DNA from: Natrinema zhouii
GTDB lineage: Archaea; Halobacteriota; Halobacteria; Halobacteriales; Natrialbaceae
Reading direction: 5' to 3'
DNA length: 64,000 nt
Assembly (NCBI RefSeq): GCF_013456555.2
Contig: NZ_CP059154.1
Coordinates: 310,001 to 374,000, forward strand
The position numbers and the translations under genes are program-made. Under the pieces are notes generated by a model, which was given only the letters and a program-made list of their open reading frames with translations, made no database searches and was not told where the DNA came from. Of the stretch, positions 44,974 through 54,820 are shown in pieces (the first letter of the stretch is position 1; the number at the start of each line of letters is the position of its first letter).

Positions 44974-46989
44974 CTAACTAGAAGAGATCAACCGCTGATA
45001 GTATACCAGCATCTGTTGGTAGCTACCTCCCTCTCGCTCGTACATGACGTTCAATTCCCCGTTTTCCTGAACGGAGGTCATCGCAGCGTCATTCAAATCG
45101 AACTCTAACTGTGCAGTTTCGCCTCCCCAGACGATCTCAGTGATCGGTTCACGCTGAAGTTCAGTCCCTTGCTCGTCAACGACGACGATTTCAAAGTCTC
45201 CGGGGTTGGCATCGTTCTGATTGTAGAACCGGTATTCAATCTGCATCAGATAACTATCGGCAGTAGTCGGGACGTTTGATGTTCGAGTCCCGAGTTCCAT
45301 ATACTGATTATCGGAAACGTATTCCGTTTTCAAGAGTGCAGAATCCCCAGCATCCCACGGGCCGTCGCGCTCTGGGTCCAGCATCGCTCCGAAATCGTCC
45401 ATGACGCCTTTGGCTTCCGGGCCAGGGGGAATCGTCCCGTCATAGTACGGATCAGTCGAACCGCCACTACCATCGTTATAGCTCGTTACGTAGGAGATCT
45501 GTCCTGAATTGCTATCATCTATGTTGTAGGATCCGCTACCGTTCGCGTCAGCTGTTATCGAGGCGAATCCCCGTAGTCCTTCCTCATCAGTCGCTTCGAT
45601 TTCGATTTGATATCCGGAACACGTGCCGTCATTTGTTTTGCACTCGTGTTCTAAGACCGTCGTTCCGGATTCCGAACTACCAGTTGACGAACCGGCGATC
45701 TCGGAATCAACGGTCGCACCCGTCTGATCACGTAACCGGATAGTAATATTACCCATATCATTGTTGGAATCGGAAACAGTCCAATCTACATTAAATGCAA
45801 CGTTGTAATTCGGGCTCCCTTGTTGTTGCGTCTGATCAACCACGTCGAATTGCTCGATTGTAGGCCTGTGCTCATCAGTAGACCCATTCTCGCCAGTAGA
45901 CTCGTTCTCATCACCTTCCCCAACTACCTTATTTAAGTCGGTACCAGGCACATTCACAGTAACGTTGTCATCCGTATCGACTTCAAGTCGGATCTGACCG
46001 TTACTACCTGTCGTCGTCGGTTTCTTGCGTTCTTCTCCGTTGACTTTTACTTCGACTGGAGTGTTTTGTACTGGATTGTTGAATACATCTCGCACCTCAA
46101 CGGTGACAAAAGTATCTTGTCGGCCCACGTAGATGTATTCGGCACGCTCGACTGAATCGCTACGACTCGCGTCTCCAACACCAACCTCCGCCATCTGTAG
46201 GCTGTACTCTCCAGGTTCTAACTCGAACGTGACCCATTGGGTGCCTTCCACGATACTGCTTTTATCGACTTTCTCCGCGTCGGATAGCGTCTCATTCCAG
46301 TGCCGGGGACTCAAGGTCGGGAGCGTAATACTGATGTTCTCATTTGTACTCTCATTCTCGATACTGATCGTATTCGAAGATGTACTAAACGCTCGAGCAT
46401 CGACAGAGATTGGATTAGTTCCAGATTCAGAGATGTTCCCTTGCAGCGTTACGAGCGTAATCTCGCTGCCATCGATCACGAGTTGGTCGCTAACAGGGAG
46501 GACAGCATCGTTTGGATGGGAATTGAACAGCGAGCCATGTTCGTAGACGGTTTCGGGTGCCGTACGATACTCGTTATAGCCCGGTGTGTACGTCAGCCCG
46601 TACGTCTCATACCCGTCACTCCAGACGTCAGAGAGTTCTCCCGAATCGCCAGCAACCGTCGCGTTCTGAATCCGTAGCTCTCCGACCGGTTCGGCCCGTA
46701 GCGATCCAGACATCGGGCCAGGGTTGAGCGAAAACGTTCTCTCGGGATAGGTTGCACCGAGCGTAACGGTATTCGAACCGCCGCTATTCCCACCTGAAAC
46801 AGAGACGATCGTATTTCGGACATCCAAGAGCTGTGTCTGGACCTCTTGATTGTGATTGAATTCGACTTCGTGGTTCTCCGCGGGCACGGCGTTGACCTGA
46901 TAGAGCGCGAGCGCGGCGAAGATGATGGCGAGCAACAGCACCGCCCCGATCTGGACGGTTACTGCACGCTCGTCGCTCCGCAATGACAT
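44974..46989 (-). CDS. Surface protein with type IV pilin-like N-terminus and Ig-like domain
   Basis: A 671-residue protein. It begins MSLRSDERAVTVQIGAVLLL, a short charged leader and a hydrophobic helix like archaeal pilins, probably leaving it membrane-anchored. The N-terminal domain after the helix (AVPAENHEVEFNHNQEVQTQ, ATYPERTFSLNP) is a familiar haloarchaeal surface-protein type. Residues about 295-350 read as an Ig-like domain (TFVTVEVRDVFNNPVQNTPV). The C-terminal half contains several N-x-S/T sequons and Gly/Ser-rich regions. Base composition is clearly less GC-rich than in the neighbours, a sign of diversification or transfer. The exact function is unknown. Confidence 0.72.
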   Translation of the reverse strand: MSLRSDERAVTVQIGAVLLLAIIFAALALYQVNAVPAENHEVEFNHNQEVQTQLLDVRNTIVSVSGGNSGGSNTVTLGATYPERTFSLNPGPMSGSLRAEPVGELRIQNATVAGDSGELSDVWSDGYETYGLTYTPGYNEYRTAPETVYEHGSLFNSHPNDAVLPVSDQLVIDGSEITLVTLQGNISESGTNPISVDARAFSTSSNTISIENESTNENISITLPTLSPRHWNETLSDAEKVDKSSIVEGTQWVTFELEPGEYSLQMAEVGVGDASRSDSVERAEYIYVGRQDTFVTVEVRDVFNNPVQNTPVEVKVNGEERKKPTTTGSNGQIRLEVDTDDNVTVNVPGTDLNKVVGEGDENESTGENGSTDEHRPTIEQFDVVDQTQQQGSPNYNVAFNVDWTVSDSNNDMGNITIRLRDQTGATVDSEIAGSSTGSSESGTTVLEHECKTNDGTCSGYQIEIEATDEEGLRGFASITADANGSGSYNIDDSNSGQISYVTSYNDGSGGSTDPYYDGTIPPGPEAKGVMDDFGAMLDPERDGPWDAGDSALLKTEYVSDNQYMELGTRTSNVPTTADSYLMQIEYRFYNQNDANPGDFEIVVVDEQGTELQREPITEIVWGGETAQLEFDLNDAAMTSVQENGELNVMYEREGGSYQQMLVYYQRLISSS

Positions 46990-47087
46990 AGCCGAGGATA
47001 GTCGTGATAGCGTAAACGTCTGGTGGCTACCGATCGGCGGACCCGTCGCCCGGGCCGAGAAAGAGTCCGCCCCGCTGTGCGTGCTCG

Positions 47088-47666
47088 TTACTCGTCCTCT
47101 TCGACGACTTCCGGATCGCTCATCGCGCTCTGAAGGCTATCAAGGCCGTTGATCCACTCCGTGACCAGTCCGTACTCGAGGTCCTCGGCGACGGTCATGT
47201 CGAGTTCGTCGCCGTCGATGATGAGCGTCCCCGCCTGGGCCGCGTAGCCGAGTGCGGCGTCGAGGTCCTCCTCGGCCTCCGCGTCAGCCGCAGCGCCGAG
47301 GTAGTCGCCGACGCTGCCCTCTTCGGCGGGCCCGTTGGCGACGTACTCCTCGGCCGCGAAGAAGACGCAGACCAGACTCGTCTGGACGCCGTCGACGAGG
47401 ATCAGCTTCTCCTCGTCCTCGATGTCGACCTCGCTGAGGACGATCTCGCGAACGTCCGCGATCTCTCCGAGCGCATCCTCCTGATCGAGTTCGTCGTCGT
47501 CGTAGGCGGCGACGATCTTCGCGATCGCGATCGCCGTGTCGTCCTGCAGATTGAGCAGGAGCCGCGCCGACGATTCGTCTTCCGGATCGATGTCTTCGTC
47601 TTTGATTCGACCGATCCAGTTCTGCCAACGTTCCTCCGAGTAGAACTCGGTCGGGGGATTGCTCAT
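47088..47666 (-). CDS. DUF2150 family protein
   Basis: A 192-residue, very acidic cytoplasmic protein. The opening EFYSEERWQNWIGRIKDEDI and the middle block VQTSLVCVFFAAEEYVANGP are typical of the archaeal DUF2150 family. It is predicted all-helical without cysteine motifs or membrane parts. Function is not known. The length is normal for the family. Confidence 0.85.
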   Translation of the reverse strand: MSNPPTEFYSEERWQNWIGRIKDEDIDPEDESSARLLLNLQDDTAIAIAKIVAAYDDDELDQEDALGEIADVREIVLSEVDIEDEEKLILVDGVQTSLVCVFFAAEEYVANGPAEEGSVGDYLGAAADAEAEEDLDAALGYAAQAGTLIIDGDELDMTVAEDLEYGLVTEWINGLDSLQSAMSDPEVVEEDE

Positions 47667-47835
47667 ACAGACACCTACACCGGCCGCTTGAAATGCCTTT
47701 CTCTACACTAGCCGCCTCGAGGGACTGTTTACGAGATCAATATAAAAACGAAATACCCGCCTACGGCGGCGATTGGGCCCCAAATACGCCGACTCCCGCT
47801 TCTGATTTCCCGAATCGGCGAATCGTAATCAATTG

Positions 47836-48687
47836 TTACTTCGTCGGCTCGAGCGTCGCTTCCGTGTCGATCCCGTAGACTCGCTTCGGCGTCTCGACGT
47901 GGGCGATCCGAACCGCAGTATCGTGACCGTTCTCGAGCAGCCACCGGACCCGCCGGGGGACCGTCTTGGGGCCGAGGACGGCGCCCGGCCGGTCCGGGTC
48001 GTCGATGTAGTCGGTCTCCATCAGGAACGGCTCGCCGCGCTCGGCCGCGGTCTCGAGGCGATCCTTTTCGCACATCACGCTCGGCGTCGGTCCCTCGAGC
48101 CGGCCGCCCGCGTAATGTTTGACGACGCGGTGGGCCGGCATGCCGGCGTCTTCGGCCCACTCCGCGACAGCCGACAGGTCCTCGCTGGCCTCGGTGTGGA
48201 GCTGGACGGCACACTCGAGGTCGGCCCCGTGTTCGAACGCGCGGCGCATGACCGCGTTCGAGGCGGCCCAAACGTCGTCGTCGACCTCGTAATGGGGTCG
48301 GCCGGATTTCAGCGCCAGTGCATCGCCCGACTCGACGTACTCGGCGGCGACGTCGATCCCGGCCTGCATGAGGTCTCGAGCCTCCGCGGGCACGAAGTCG
48401 CGGTCGTCGACCAGCCGTGAGATCAGGCCCGGGTGGACGCCGAGGACGGGCCACGCGCGGCCCTCGAGTTCACTCGAGGCTTCAGTGACGATTTCGATGG
48501 TGCGCTCGAAGACCTCGCGGAAGTCCTCGCCGGACTCGGCCTCGACGCCGAGGTGCCAGGAGGGTTTGTTCACCACGAGCAGGTGGGTGCCGCCCAGCCG
48601 AGCGAAGTCCCGAACGGCGTCGATACCGCGGTGGTTGTCCGGATCGAGATGGAGGTGGTCGTCTAGGACCGGCGTCTCGTCGATCAT
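47836..48687 (-). CDS. TatD-type metal-dependent hydrolase
   Basis: A 283-residue protein. The metal-binding H-x-H is in PVLDDHLHLDPDN. Later potential ligands are HPGLI (GVHPGLISRL), VQLHTE and VKHYAG, with the final acidic ligand in METDYIDDPDRPG. This is the order of the amidohydrolase/TatD fold. Members act as nucleases or on small esters; archaeal relatives are uncharacterised. Start: ATG at 48687 (MIDETPVLDDH); the in-frame extension upstream is not family-like. Confidence 0.85.
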   Translation of the reverse strand: MIDETPVLDDHLHLDPDNHRGIDAVRDFARLGGTHLLVVNKPSWHLGVEAESGEDFREVFERTIEIVTEASSELEGRAWPVLGVHPGLISRLVDDRDFVPAEARDLMQAGIDVAAEYVESGDALALKSGRPHYEVDDDVWAASNAVMRRAFEHGADLECAVQLHTEASEDLSAVAEWAEDAGMPAHRVVKHYAGGRLEGPTPSVMCEKDRLETAAERGEPFLMETDYIDDPDRPGAVLGPKTVPRRVRWLLENGHDTAVRIAHVETPKRVYGIDTEATLEPTK

Positions 48688-48942
48688 AGACGCTACTGGG
48701 CGGTCCGCGCTGGAAAATTCTCCGACTTCCGCGGAGTGTGGCGGTGGTCGCGCGACGGCCACTGAAAGATCGATGGATGACCGATCGAGATCCGAGCGGA
48801 ATTCGATAGATAAATCACAACCTTCGGCCGTACTGAGTAAAGGATTGATACCGATCGACCGTCGAATTGGACGATTCTGTCAACAATAGTTATTATGACC
48901 CATCCAGATAGTGAGAATGTGTCACAGTATGAGTGATCAAGT

Positions 48943-50514
48943 ATGAGTGCGAACGGAGAGTCGCCGTCCGACGAGGGGGCGGCCGACCAGTTCATTAGCG
49001 GCGAGACCGAGGGCGGTCCGACGGTCGAGTTCTACGGCGGCCGCGGGATGAGCGCGTTCCCGATCGTGTTCTTCATCCTCTGGGCCATCGTTCAGACCGC
49101 GCTCTGGCGAATCGGCGATACCGGCGGCCTCATCGTCGGGATCCTGGTCGGATTGATCCTCGGGATGTTCTTCGTTCGGGGGAACTGGCAGTCCTACGCC
49201 AACACGATCTTCGAGGGGATGACCCAGCCCGTCGCGGTGACGGCGATCGTGGCGTGGATCTGGGCCGGCATGTTCGCCCAGCTCCTGCAAGACGGCGGCT
49301 TCGTCGGCGGGCTGGTCTGGCTGGCCGACACCGCGGGCGTCGGCGCGGCGTTGTTCCCGGCGATCACGTTCGTCCTCGCCGCCGTCTTCACGACCGGAAT
49401 CGGGACGGGCTACGGCTCGAGCGTCGCCTTCGTCGGCCTGTTCTTCCCGGCGGGCGTCTTGCTCGGTGCGAACCCCGTCTTGCTGTTCGGCGCGATCCTC
49501 TCGGGGGCAATCTTCGGCGACAACCTCGCGCCCGTCAGCGACACGACGATCGTCAGCGCCGTCACGCAGGACGCCGACATCGGCGGCGTCGTCGCCTCGC
49601 GGTTCAAGTACGTCATCGTCGCCGCCGTCATCGCCTTCGTCGGCTACGTCGTCGCCGGCGGGATGATGGGGGGCCTCGAGATCGGCGCGGAGGCCCAAGA
49701 AATCTTCCTCGAGAGCAGCGAGGCCCTCGGCCTCGTCCACGTGATCTCGATGCTGGCCGTGATCGGCGCGGCCGTCGCCGGCCGCCACATCGTCGAGGCG
49801 ATCTCGTGGGGGATCGTCATCGCGATTGTCTTCAATCTCGTCTTCGGTCTGGCGAGCCTCGGCGAAATCGTCATGTTCAACGCGCCCGAGGACGCGCCGC
49901 TGGCCCCGCCGTTCGAGTCCCTACCGATCCTCACGATCGTCGAGGACCCCGACGCGGTCGGCGTCACCGGGAGCCTGATGGACGGCGTGGCGGGATTCCT
50001 CGAACTCTCGATCCTCGTCCTGCTGATCATCGGCGCGGCCCAGATCATGATCCGCGGCGGCGCGTTCGAGGTGCTGCTCGAGTGGTCCATCGAAAACCTC
50101 GCGACGAACGTCCGTAACGCCGAACTCACGATGGTCGGCACCGCGGCGCTGATCAATGCGATCATCACGATCAACACCGCCGCCGAGGTCGCGATCGGCC
50201 CCTACATCTCGAAGATCGGCGAGCGGTTCAACCTGAACGGCTACCGCCGGGCGAACATCTTGGACGGCCAGACCGCCGCCATGGGCTACATCTTCCCGTG
50301 GTCGGGCGGCGTCCTCGCCGCCTACGGGGCGATGCAGCAACTGCCCGGCGACTACGAGTGGTTCGAACAGTCGATGGTCGTTACGCCGATCGACGTCGTC
50401 CCGTACGTCTTTCAGGGATGGCTGTTGGTCGCCGTCTTCGTCGTCGCCGCGCTGACCGGCTTCGGCCGCGAGTACGTGACCGACCGCGAGACCGAGGAGG
50501 TGGCTCGCGTATGA
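48943..50514 (+). CDS. nhaC: Na+/H+ antiporter, NhaC family
   Basis: A 523-residue protein with about 12 membrane helices. The signature AIFGDNLAPVSDTTIVSA is the ion-binding region of the NhaC family, preceded by FTTGIGTGYGSSVAF. A later block, LINAIITINTAAEVAIGPY, is the matching second half. It should exchange sodium for protons across the cytoplasmic membrane, central to salt and pH homeostasis in a haloarchaeon. Its TGA overlaps the ATG of the next small gene (50511-50514), so both are translated from one message. Confidence 0.92.
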   Translation: MSANGESPSDEGAADQFISGETEGGPTVEFYGGRGMSAFPIVFFILWAIVQTALWRIGDTGGLIVGILVGLILGMFFVRGNWQSYANTIFEGMTQPVAVTAIVAWIWAGMFAQLLQDGGFVGGLVWLADTAGVGAALFPAITFVLAAVFTTGIGTGYGSSVAFVGLFFPAGVLLGANPVLLFGAILSGAIFGDNLAPVSDTTIVSAVTQDADIGGVVASRFKYVIVAAVIAFVGYVVAGGMMGGLEIGAEAQEIFLESSEALGLVHVISMLAVIGAAVAGRHIVEAISWGIVIAIVFNLVFGLASLGEIVMFNAPEDAPLAPPFESLPILTIVEDPDAVGVTGSLMDGVAGFLELSILVLLIIGAAQIMIRGGAFEVLLEWSIENLATNVRNAELTMVGTAALINAIITINTAAEVAIGPYISKIGERFNLNGYRRANILDGQTAAMGYIFPWSGGVLAAYGAMQQLPGDYEWFEQSMVVTPIDVVPYVFQGWLLVAVFVVAALTGFGREYVTDRETEEVARV

Positions 50515-50783
50515 GCCTCCTCGGAAAGTACTTCAAAGGGTGGCGGTTCCGCACGTCGCGGCCCGCCCTCGAGCGGGGAAGCGAAGTCAACGTCTTCATC
50601 GCGGAGTCGAACGGCACGTCGGGCCGCGCCTACATCGGCGACACCGAACTGGTCGTCGAGGGCGCCGGGCCGAACTGCGTCGAGAAGCAAGTGCGGGTCC
50701 GCGTCACGGAGTTCGACGAGGTGGCCGCGAGCGGTCGCGGCGAGTTCGTCGAGGTCGTCGGCGAGAGCTCCTACGACGGGTAG
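50511..50783 (+). CDS. Small TRAM/OB-fold-like protein coupled to nhaC
   Basis: A 90-residue protein beginning MSLLGKYFKGWRFRTSRP. The rest reads as a five-strand beta domain: SEVNVFIAESNGTSGRAYIG, then DTELVVEGAG, then KQVRVRVTEFDEVAASGRGE. It resembles TRAM-type OB folds, which bind RNA. The start overlaps the nhaC stop (ATGA). Why an RNA-binding-like protein is coupled to an antiporter is unclear. Confidence 0.65.
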   Translation: MSLLGKYFKGWRFRTSRPALERGSEVNVFIAESNGTSGRAYIGDTELVVEGAGPNCVEKQVRVRVTEFDEVAASGRGEFVEVVGESSYDG

Positions 50784-50834
50784 CTCATCGCAAAATCCGC
50801 GCGATACTTCGTTTTCAGCGATTCGAGAGTCGTC

Positions 50835-51305
50835 TCACGGCTCGAGCGTAACCGCCTCGTCGGCCGCGTTCCGGAGCGCGTCCGAGCGGCCGTGGGAACC
50901 CGGCGCGATCGCGATCGTTTCGATGCCGACGGTGCCCGCGTACTCGAGGACGGGTTTGAAGTCGGTGTCGCGCGAGGCGATCGCGAGCCGATCGATGGTG
51001 CCGTCGCTGGCGAGCGCGGTTGCGTCAACGGCGAGTTTGACGTCGACGTCGCCGCTCGTGACGATCACCTCGAAGCCGCGGGCCTCGGCGGCCTGGATGA
51101 GACCGGGCGTGGCGTGTTCGTCGAGATAGAGTCGGATAACGCCGACGCGGCCGAGTTCGCGGGCCGCGTCGCGAAGCTCGTCGAGATCCACGTCGAACTC
51201 GTCGCGGAAGACGTTCGGCCCGTCGACGAACAGACCCACTGTCGGCTCGGCGCTGGTCTGTGCGTCACCGAGTCGGGCGAGACGGGCGCGAACGCGGTCG
51301 AACAT
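50835..51305 (-). CDS. NYN-domain (PIN-like) protein
   Basis: A 156-residue protein. After a basic leader (MFDRVRARLARLGD) it shows GLFVDGPNVFRDEF, SGDVDVKLAVDATAL and LAIASRDTDFKPVLEYA. These are the three acidic clusters of NYN/PIN-like nucleases (D-x-x-N, D-x-x-x-x-x-D, S-x-D-x-D). It is likely a metal-dependent RNase or an RNA-processing factor. Start: ATG at 51305. Confidence 0.85.
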   Translation of the reverse strand: MFDRVRARLARLGDAQTSAEPTVGLFVDGPNVFRDEFDVDLDELRDAARELGRVGVIRLYLDEHATPGLIQAAEARGFEVIVTSGDVDVKLAVDATALASDGTIDRLAIASRDTDFKPVLEYAGTVGIETIAIAPGSHGRSDALRNAADEAVTLEP

Positions 51306-51627
51306 ACCCGCCTTTTCCGTGGCCGCGAGATAGATGTGACGAAACGCGGCGCGACCGCGACGGTCTCGCGGACGGGACGCGCCCTGCGGTCGGACCACCG
51401 GCCGATCGCCGTTGACGCGGATCGGTTATACTCACCGTCTCGCTCGAGTGTGTGGTCTCCTTATACGGCACACAACCCAGTAGTGGAGTCCGGTATCGAA
51501 GTGAACGAATCAGTCGCGACGGGTACCGACTCGCCCGTCCGCGAACCGTTCGGGTCGATTTCTGGGAGGCCATCGATCGGTTCGGCCGACGAAAAGACAT
51601 TACTACTCCGCGGGAGATATCTCGAGT

Positions 51628-52728
51628 ATGCCGCTTCAGACGCCGCCGTTACGTGGGTTACACGACGAGCGCGGAGCGAAGTTCACGGAGTTTGGCGGCT
51701 GGGATATGCCGGTCGAGTTCGATTCGATTCAGGCCGAACACGCCGCCGTCCGGGAGGATGTCGGAATCTTCGACGTCTCGCATATGGGCCAGATTCACGT
51801 CACCGGGCCTGATGCGACGGCGTTGATGCAGGGGCTGACGTCGAACGACGTCTCCCGGCTCTCCGTCGGCGACTCCCAGTACGCCGCCATCACCGACGAG
51901 GACGGGATCATCCTTGACGATACGGTCGTCTATCGGCTCCCCGACGAGCGAGACAATTCGACCTACCTGTTCGTTCCCAACGCCGGCACCGACGAGACGA
52001 CCCACGAACGGTGGATCAGCTACCGAAACGAGTGGGACCTCGAGGCGACCGTCGATAACCGGACCGACGAGTACGCGATGTTCGCTGTGCAGGGCCCGAA
52101 CGCCGCGGACAGAGTTGATGGCGTCACCGAGGAGTCGGTGAGCGACCTCGAGCGGTTCGAAGCCCGGTACGCGACGATCGAAGGGAACGACTGCTGGACG
52201 GCCCGGACGGGCTACACCGGCGAAGACGGCTTCGAACTGATCGTCCACTGGGCGGCGGCGGAAGAGATCTGGACGGCCCTGGACTGCCAACCCTGCGGAC
52301 TCGGGGCCCGCGACACGCTCCGCATCGAGGCCGGCTTGCTGCTCGCCGGACAGGACTTCAACCCCGAGTCGAACCCGCGGACGCCCTACGAGGCCGGCAT
52401 CGGCTTCACCGTCGCGCTCGAGACCGAGTTCGTGGGACGAGACGCCTTAGCGGAGGTCGAGGCGGCGGGCGTCGACGAACGACTCGTCGGCTTCCAGTTG
52501 ATCGACCGCGGCGTTCCCCGACACGGCTACGACATCACGAACCCCGAGAGCCGGGTCATCGGCACCGTCACCAGCGGCACGATGAGCCCCTCCCTCGAGC
52601 GACCGATCGGACTCGGTTACGTCCCGGTCGAGTACGCCGAGCCGGGGACGACGCTGCAGGTGGTCGTCCGTGGGCAGTCGAAGAAAGCAAGAGTTGAAAC
52701 CACACCCTTCATCGACACAGTACAATGA
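51628..52728 (+). CDS. gcvT: Glycine cleavage system aminomethyltransferase (T protein)
   Basis: A 366-residue protein of normal length. Family blocks are [70 protein letters not shown] and the C-terminal [20 protein letters not shown]. It releases ammonia from the GcvH-bound intermediate and transfers the one-carbon unit to tetrahydrofolate (or an archaeal equivalent). The stop overlaps the gcvH start by 4 bp (52725-52728). Confidence 0.97.
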   Translation: MPLQTPPLRGLHDERGAKFTEFGGWDMPVEFDSIQAEHAAVREDVGIFDVSHMGQIHVTGPDATALMQGLTSNDVSRLSVGDSQYAAITDEDGIILDDTVVYRLPDERDNSTYLFVPNAGTDETTHERWISYRNEWDLEATVDNRTDEYAMFAVQGPNAADRVDGVTEESVSDLERFEARYATIEGNDCWTARTGYTGEDGFELIVHWAAAEEIWTALDCQPCGLGARDTLRIEAGLLLAGQDFNPESNPRTPYEAGIGFTVALETEFVGRDALAEVEAAGVDERLVGFQLIDRGVPRHGYDITNPESRVIGTVTSGTMSPSLERPIGLGYVPVEYAEPGTTLQVVVRGQSKKARVETTPFIDTVQ

Positions 52729-53108
52729 GCTTCGACGTTCCCGACGATAGACGGTATCTGGAATCGCACGAGTGGGCACTCGAGACAGACGGCGTCGTCC
52801 GCGTTGGCATCTCCGACTTCGCACAGGACGAGCTCGGCGACGTGGTCTTCGTCGAACTCCCCGACGAAGGCGACGAACTCGAGGGAGGCGGCGAGTTCGG
52901 CGTCGTCGAATCGATCAAGGCCGTCTCCGACCTCTACGCGCCCGTCGGCGGCGAGGTCGTCGCGATCAACGACGACCTGTTCGACGCCCCCGAACTCGTC
53001 AACGAGGATCCCTACGGCGAGGGCTGGATGCTCGAGATCGAGGCCGACGACCTCGACGAACTCGAGGACCTCCTCTCCGCCGACGAATACGAGGAGCAGA
53101 TCGCCTGA
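52725..53108 (+). CDS. gcvH: Glycine cleavage system H protein
   Basis: A 127-residue protein with the H-protein layout: [20 protein letters not shown] at the start, then [19 protein letters not shown], and the lipoyl site [19 protein letters not shown], with Lys65 as the lipoylation residue. The C-terminal [20 protein letters not shown] is normal. It shuttles the aminomethyl group between GcvP and GcvT. It shares an operon with gcvT; the GcvP genes are about 11 kb away on the other strand. Confidence 0.97.
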   Translation: MSFDVPDDRRYLESHEWALETDGVVRVGISDFAQDELGDVVFVELPDEGDELEGGGEFGVVESIKAVSDLYAPVGGEVVAINDDLFDAPELVNEDPYGEGWMLEIEADDLDELEDLLSADEYEEQIA

Positions 53109-53218
53109 ACGCGGCTGCGATGGCGGATCCGTTTTAGCGACTATCCCATTCGTCGGGAACGCCAGGTGACGCCCCGAAACCGTCGACTGAGCAGTTGTTC
53201 ACACGACGGCGTTCCGAG

Positions 53219-53929
53219 CTACTCGAGCGTCACGAGGTGTTCGAGCACGTCGTCGAGCGGAGCCGAGGTGACGGCCAGCGAGTAGCCGTCGATGCGCGCG
53301 AGTTCCCGTGCGTGATCCCAGAGGTCCGCTTCCTCGAGTCCGTGGAGAATAACGGCGTTCGGCGTCGGGTTGATCATCCGGAGGGCGATGCCGACACCCT
53401 CCCCGCGCGTGACGTTGGTGAACACGAGCACGCGGCTCGTACTCTGCCCGTAGAGGCGGAAGAACTCCTCGCTCGAGAGGCGGGTAATCGCCTCGATGCT
53501 GTCGATGACCGTGTGGCCGCTGACCTGATCGGTGCCGCTCGAGGCGACTTCGGTCGCCTCGAGGTCGTCGTACAGCCGCGTGAGGGGAAGCGAGGTGGCG
53601 TACTCCCGGAGGTCGTAGACGATGTCGCTATCGAATCCCGCCGAGAGGACCCGACCGTACTGTCGAATGCGCTCGCCGCCGCGCTGCTCGTCGATCGTGA
53701 GTAGCCCCTCGACGAGTCGGCCGACGACGCCGATACCGGGGCTCTCCCGGCGACCGCTCTCGTAGTCGGAGATAACTGACGACGAGACATCGAGTTCGGC
53801 CGCGAGATCGGTCTGTGAGACGTTGAAATCCGTGCGCCACTTCCGTAGCGTGGCACCGGGGTCCTCGCTCAACGTGATCTCCCCGGCGATCTTCTCCGCG
53901 AGTTCCCGTTTCGGTCCGCGTCCGCTCAT
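53219..53929 (-). CDS. XRE-type helix-turn-helix regulator with C-terminal sensor-like domain
   Basis: A 236-residue protein. Residues about 25-65 are a classic helix-turn-helix (KWRTDFNVSQTDLAAELDVS, then SSVISDYESGRRESPGIG). The C-terminal 150 residues (from RIRQYGRVLSAGFDSDIVYD, including RVLVFTNVTRGEGVGIALRM) form an alpha/beta domain found in archaeal regulators of this type. It likely binds DNA as a dimer. The target is unknown. It converges on gcvH, about 110 bp between stops. Confidence 0.85.
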   Translation of the reverse strand: MSGRGPKRELAEKIAGEITLSEDPGATLRKWRTDFNVSQTDLAAELDVSSSVISDYESGRRESPGIGVVGRLVEGLLTIDEQRGGERIRQYGRVLSAGFDSDIVYDLREYATSLPLTRLYDDLEATEVASSGTDQVSGHTVIDSIEAITRLSSEEFFRLYGQSTSRVLVFTNVTRGEGVGIALRMINPTPNAVILHGLEEADLWDHARELARIDGYSLAVTSAPLDDVLEHLVTLE

Positions 53930-54086
53930 ACCCGACGGTTGCCCGGTCGGGCCAAGTAGCTACCGGAGACGGGACGGGTCGGCCGCTCGAACAGCGGAGT
54001 TGACGACCGATGCCAGTACAGTCCGTCGACACCGTATCGGCTCGAGCACCCAACAGTCAAGCCCCCGCGGTTCGAGTCGGCGGAGT

Positions 54087-54722
54087 ATGCCATCGACCGT
54101 GGTCCACGTCGCGTTCGCGGGACTGCTCGGTGTCGCGTTGCTCGGCGACGAGTTCGACACTCGAGCGATCCTACTCGTGATGGGTTGTAGTGCCCTCCTC
54201 GATCTGGATACGCTGATCGGGATCGTCGTCCCCGGAACCCACCGCGCGGCGTTGCACAACGTCTGGCTCGTGCTCGTCCCCGCTGCCGTCTTGCTCTGGG
54301 ACGGCGCGGTCCGCGAGGAGTCGATCGCCCGAAAACGGTGGGGTGAGTCAGCCCCTCGCATCGCGTGGGTGACGCTCGCTGCGTTGTTGTTCGCACACAT
54401 CCTGTTCGACGCCTTCTTCAACGGCGTCAATCTCCTCTGGCCGGTTCACGACCGGTTCTACGATCTGTCCGGATCGCTGCTCGTGACTGACCAGCGCGGA
54501 CTCGTCCAGACGTTCGTCGAACTCGATCCCGGGGGCCTCGCCGAGTCGACGGCTCGCGGGACGACCGAAAACACCCACTACAGAACGGGGTTCGATCCCG
54601 CGCGAGACGAACCGGCAACGGGCGTCGAGCGGATCTTCCCCATCGCGGCGACCGGCGAACGGTTCGTGCTCACCGTCGCCGGCTTCACGGCAGTTATCGT
54701 TCGGATCGCCGAGGACCGATGA
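54087..54722 (+). CDS. YdjM-like membrane-bound metal-dependent hydrolase family protein (second member)
   Basis: A 211-residue protein. It opens MPSTVVHVAFAGLLGVALLG, with LLDLDTLIGIVVPGTHRAAL and a later FAHILFDAFFNGVNLLWPVH. As in 10952-11581, His and Asp residues lie at membrane-edge positions (VH, LDLDT, THR-x-x-x-H, H-x-x-x-D), which fits the family. An extra soluble domain of about 70 residues precedes the last helix. Start: ATG at 54087; the in-frame extension upstream overlaps the regulator promoter region and is not protein-like. Confidence 0.75.
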   Translation: MPSTVVHVAFAGLLGVALLGDEFDTRAILLVMGCSALLDLDTLIGIVVPGTHRAALHNVWLVLVPAAVLLWDGAVREESIARKRWGESAPRIAWVTLAALLFAHILFDAFFNGVNLLWPVHDRFYDLSGSLLVTDQRGLVQTFVELDPGGLAESTARGTTENTHYRTGFDPARDEPATGVERIFPIAATGERFVLTVAGFTAVIVRIAEDR

Positions 54723-54820
54723 TCGGACTGAGAGAACGGTTCTCCACTCGGAGACCACGATAGGTATCCTGCTGACCTGAGACCGGGATTGCGACGCTGT
54801 CGGTCCCTCGTCCGAGATAC

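Noticed and set aside
51500..51627. Glycine riboswitch upstream of gcvT
   Set aside because: No tandem aptamer-like conserved sequence is seen, and riboswitches of this class are essentially bacterial.
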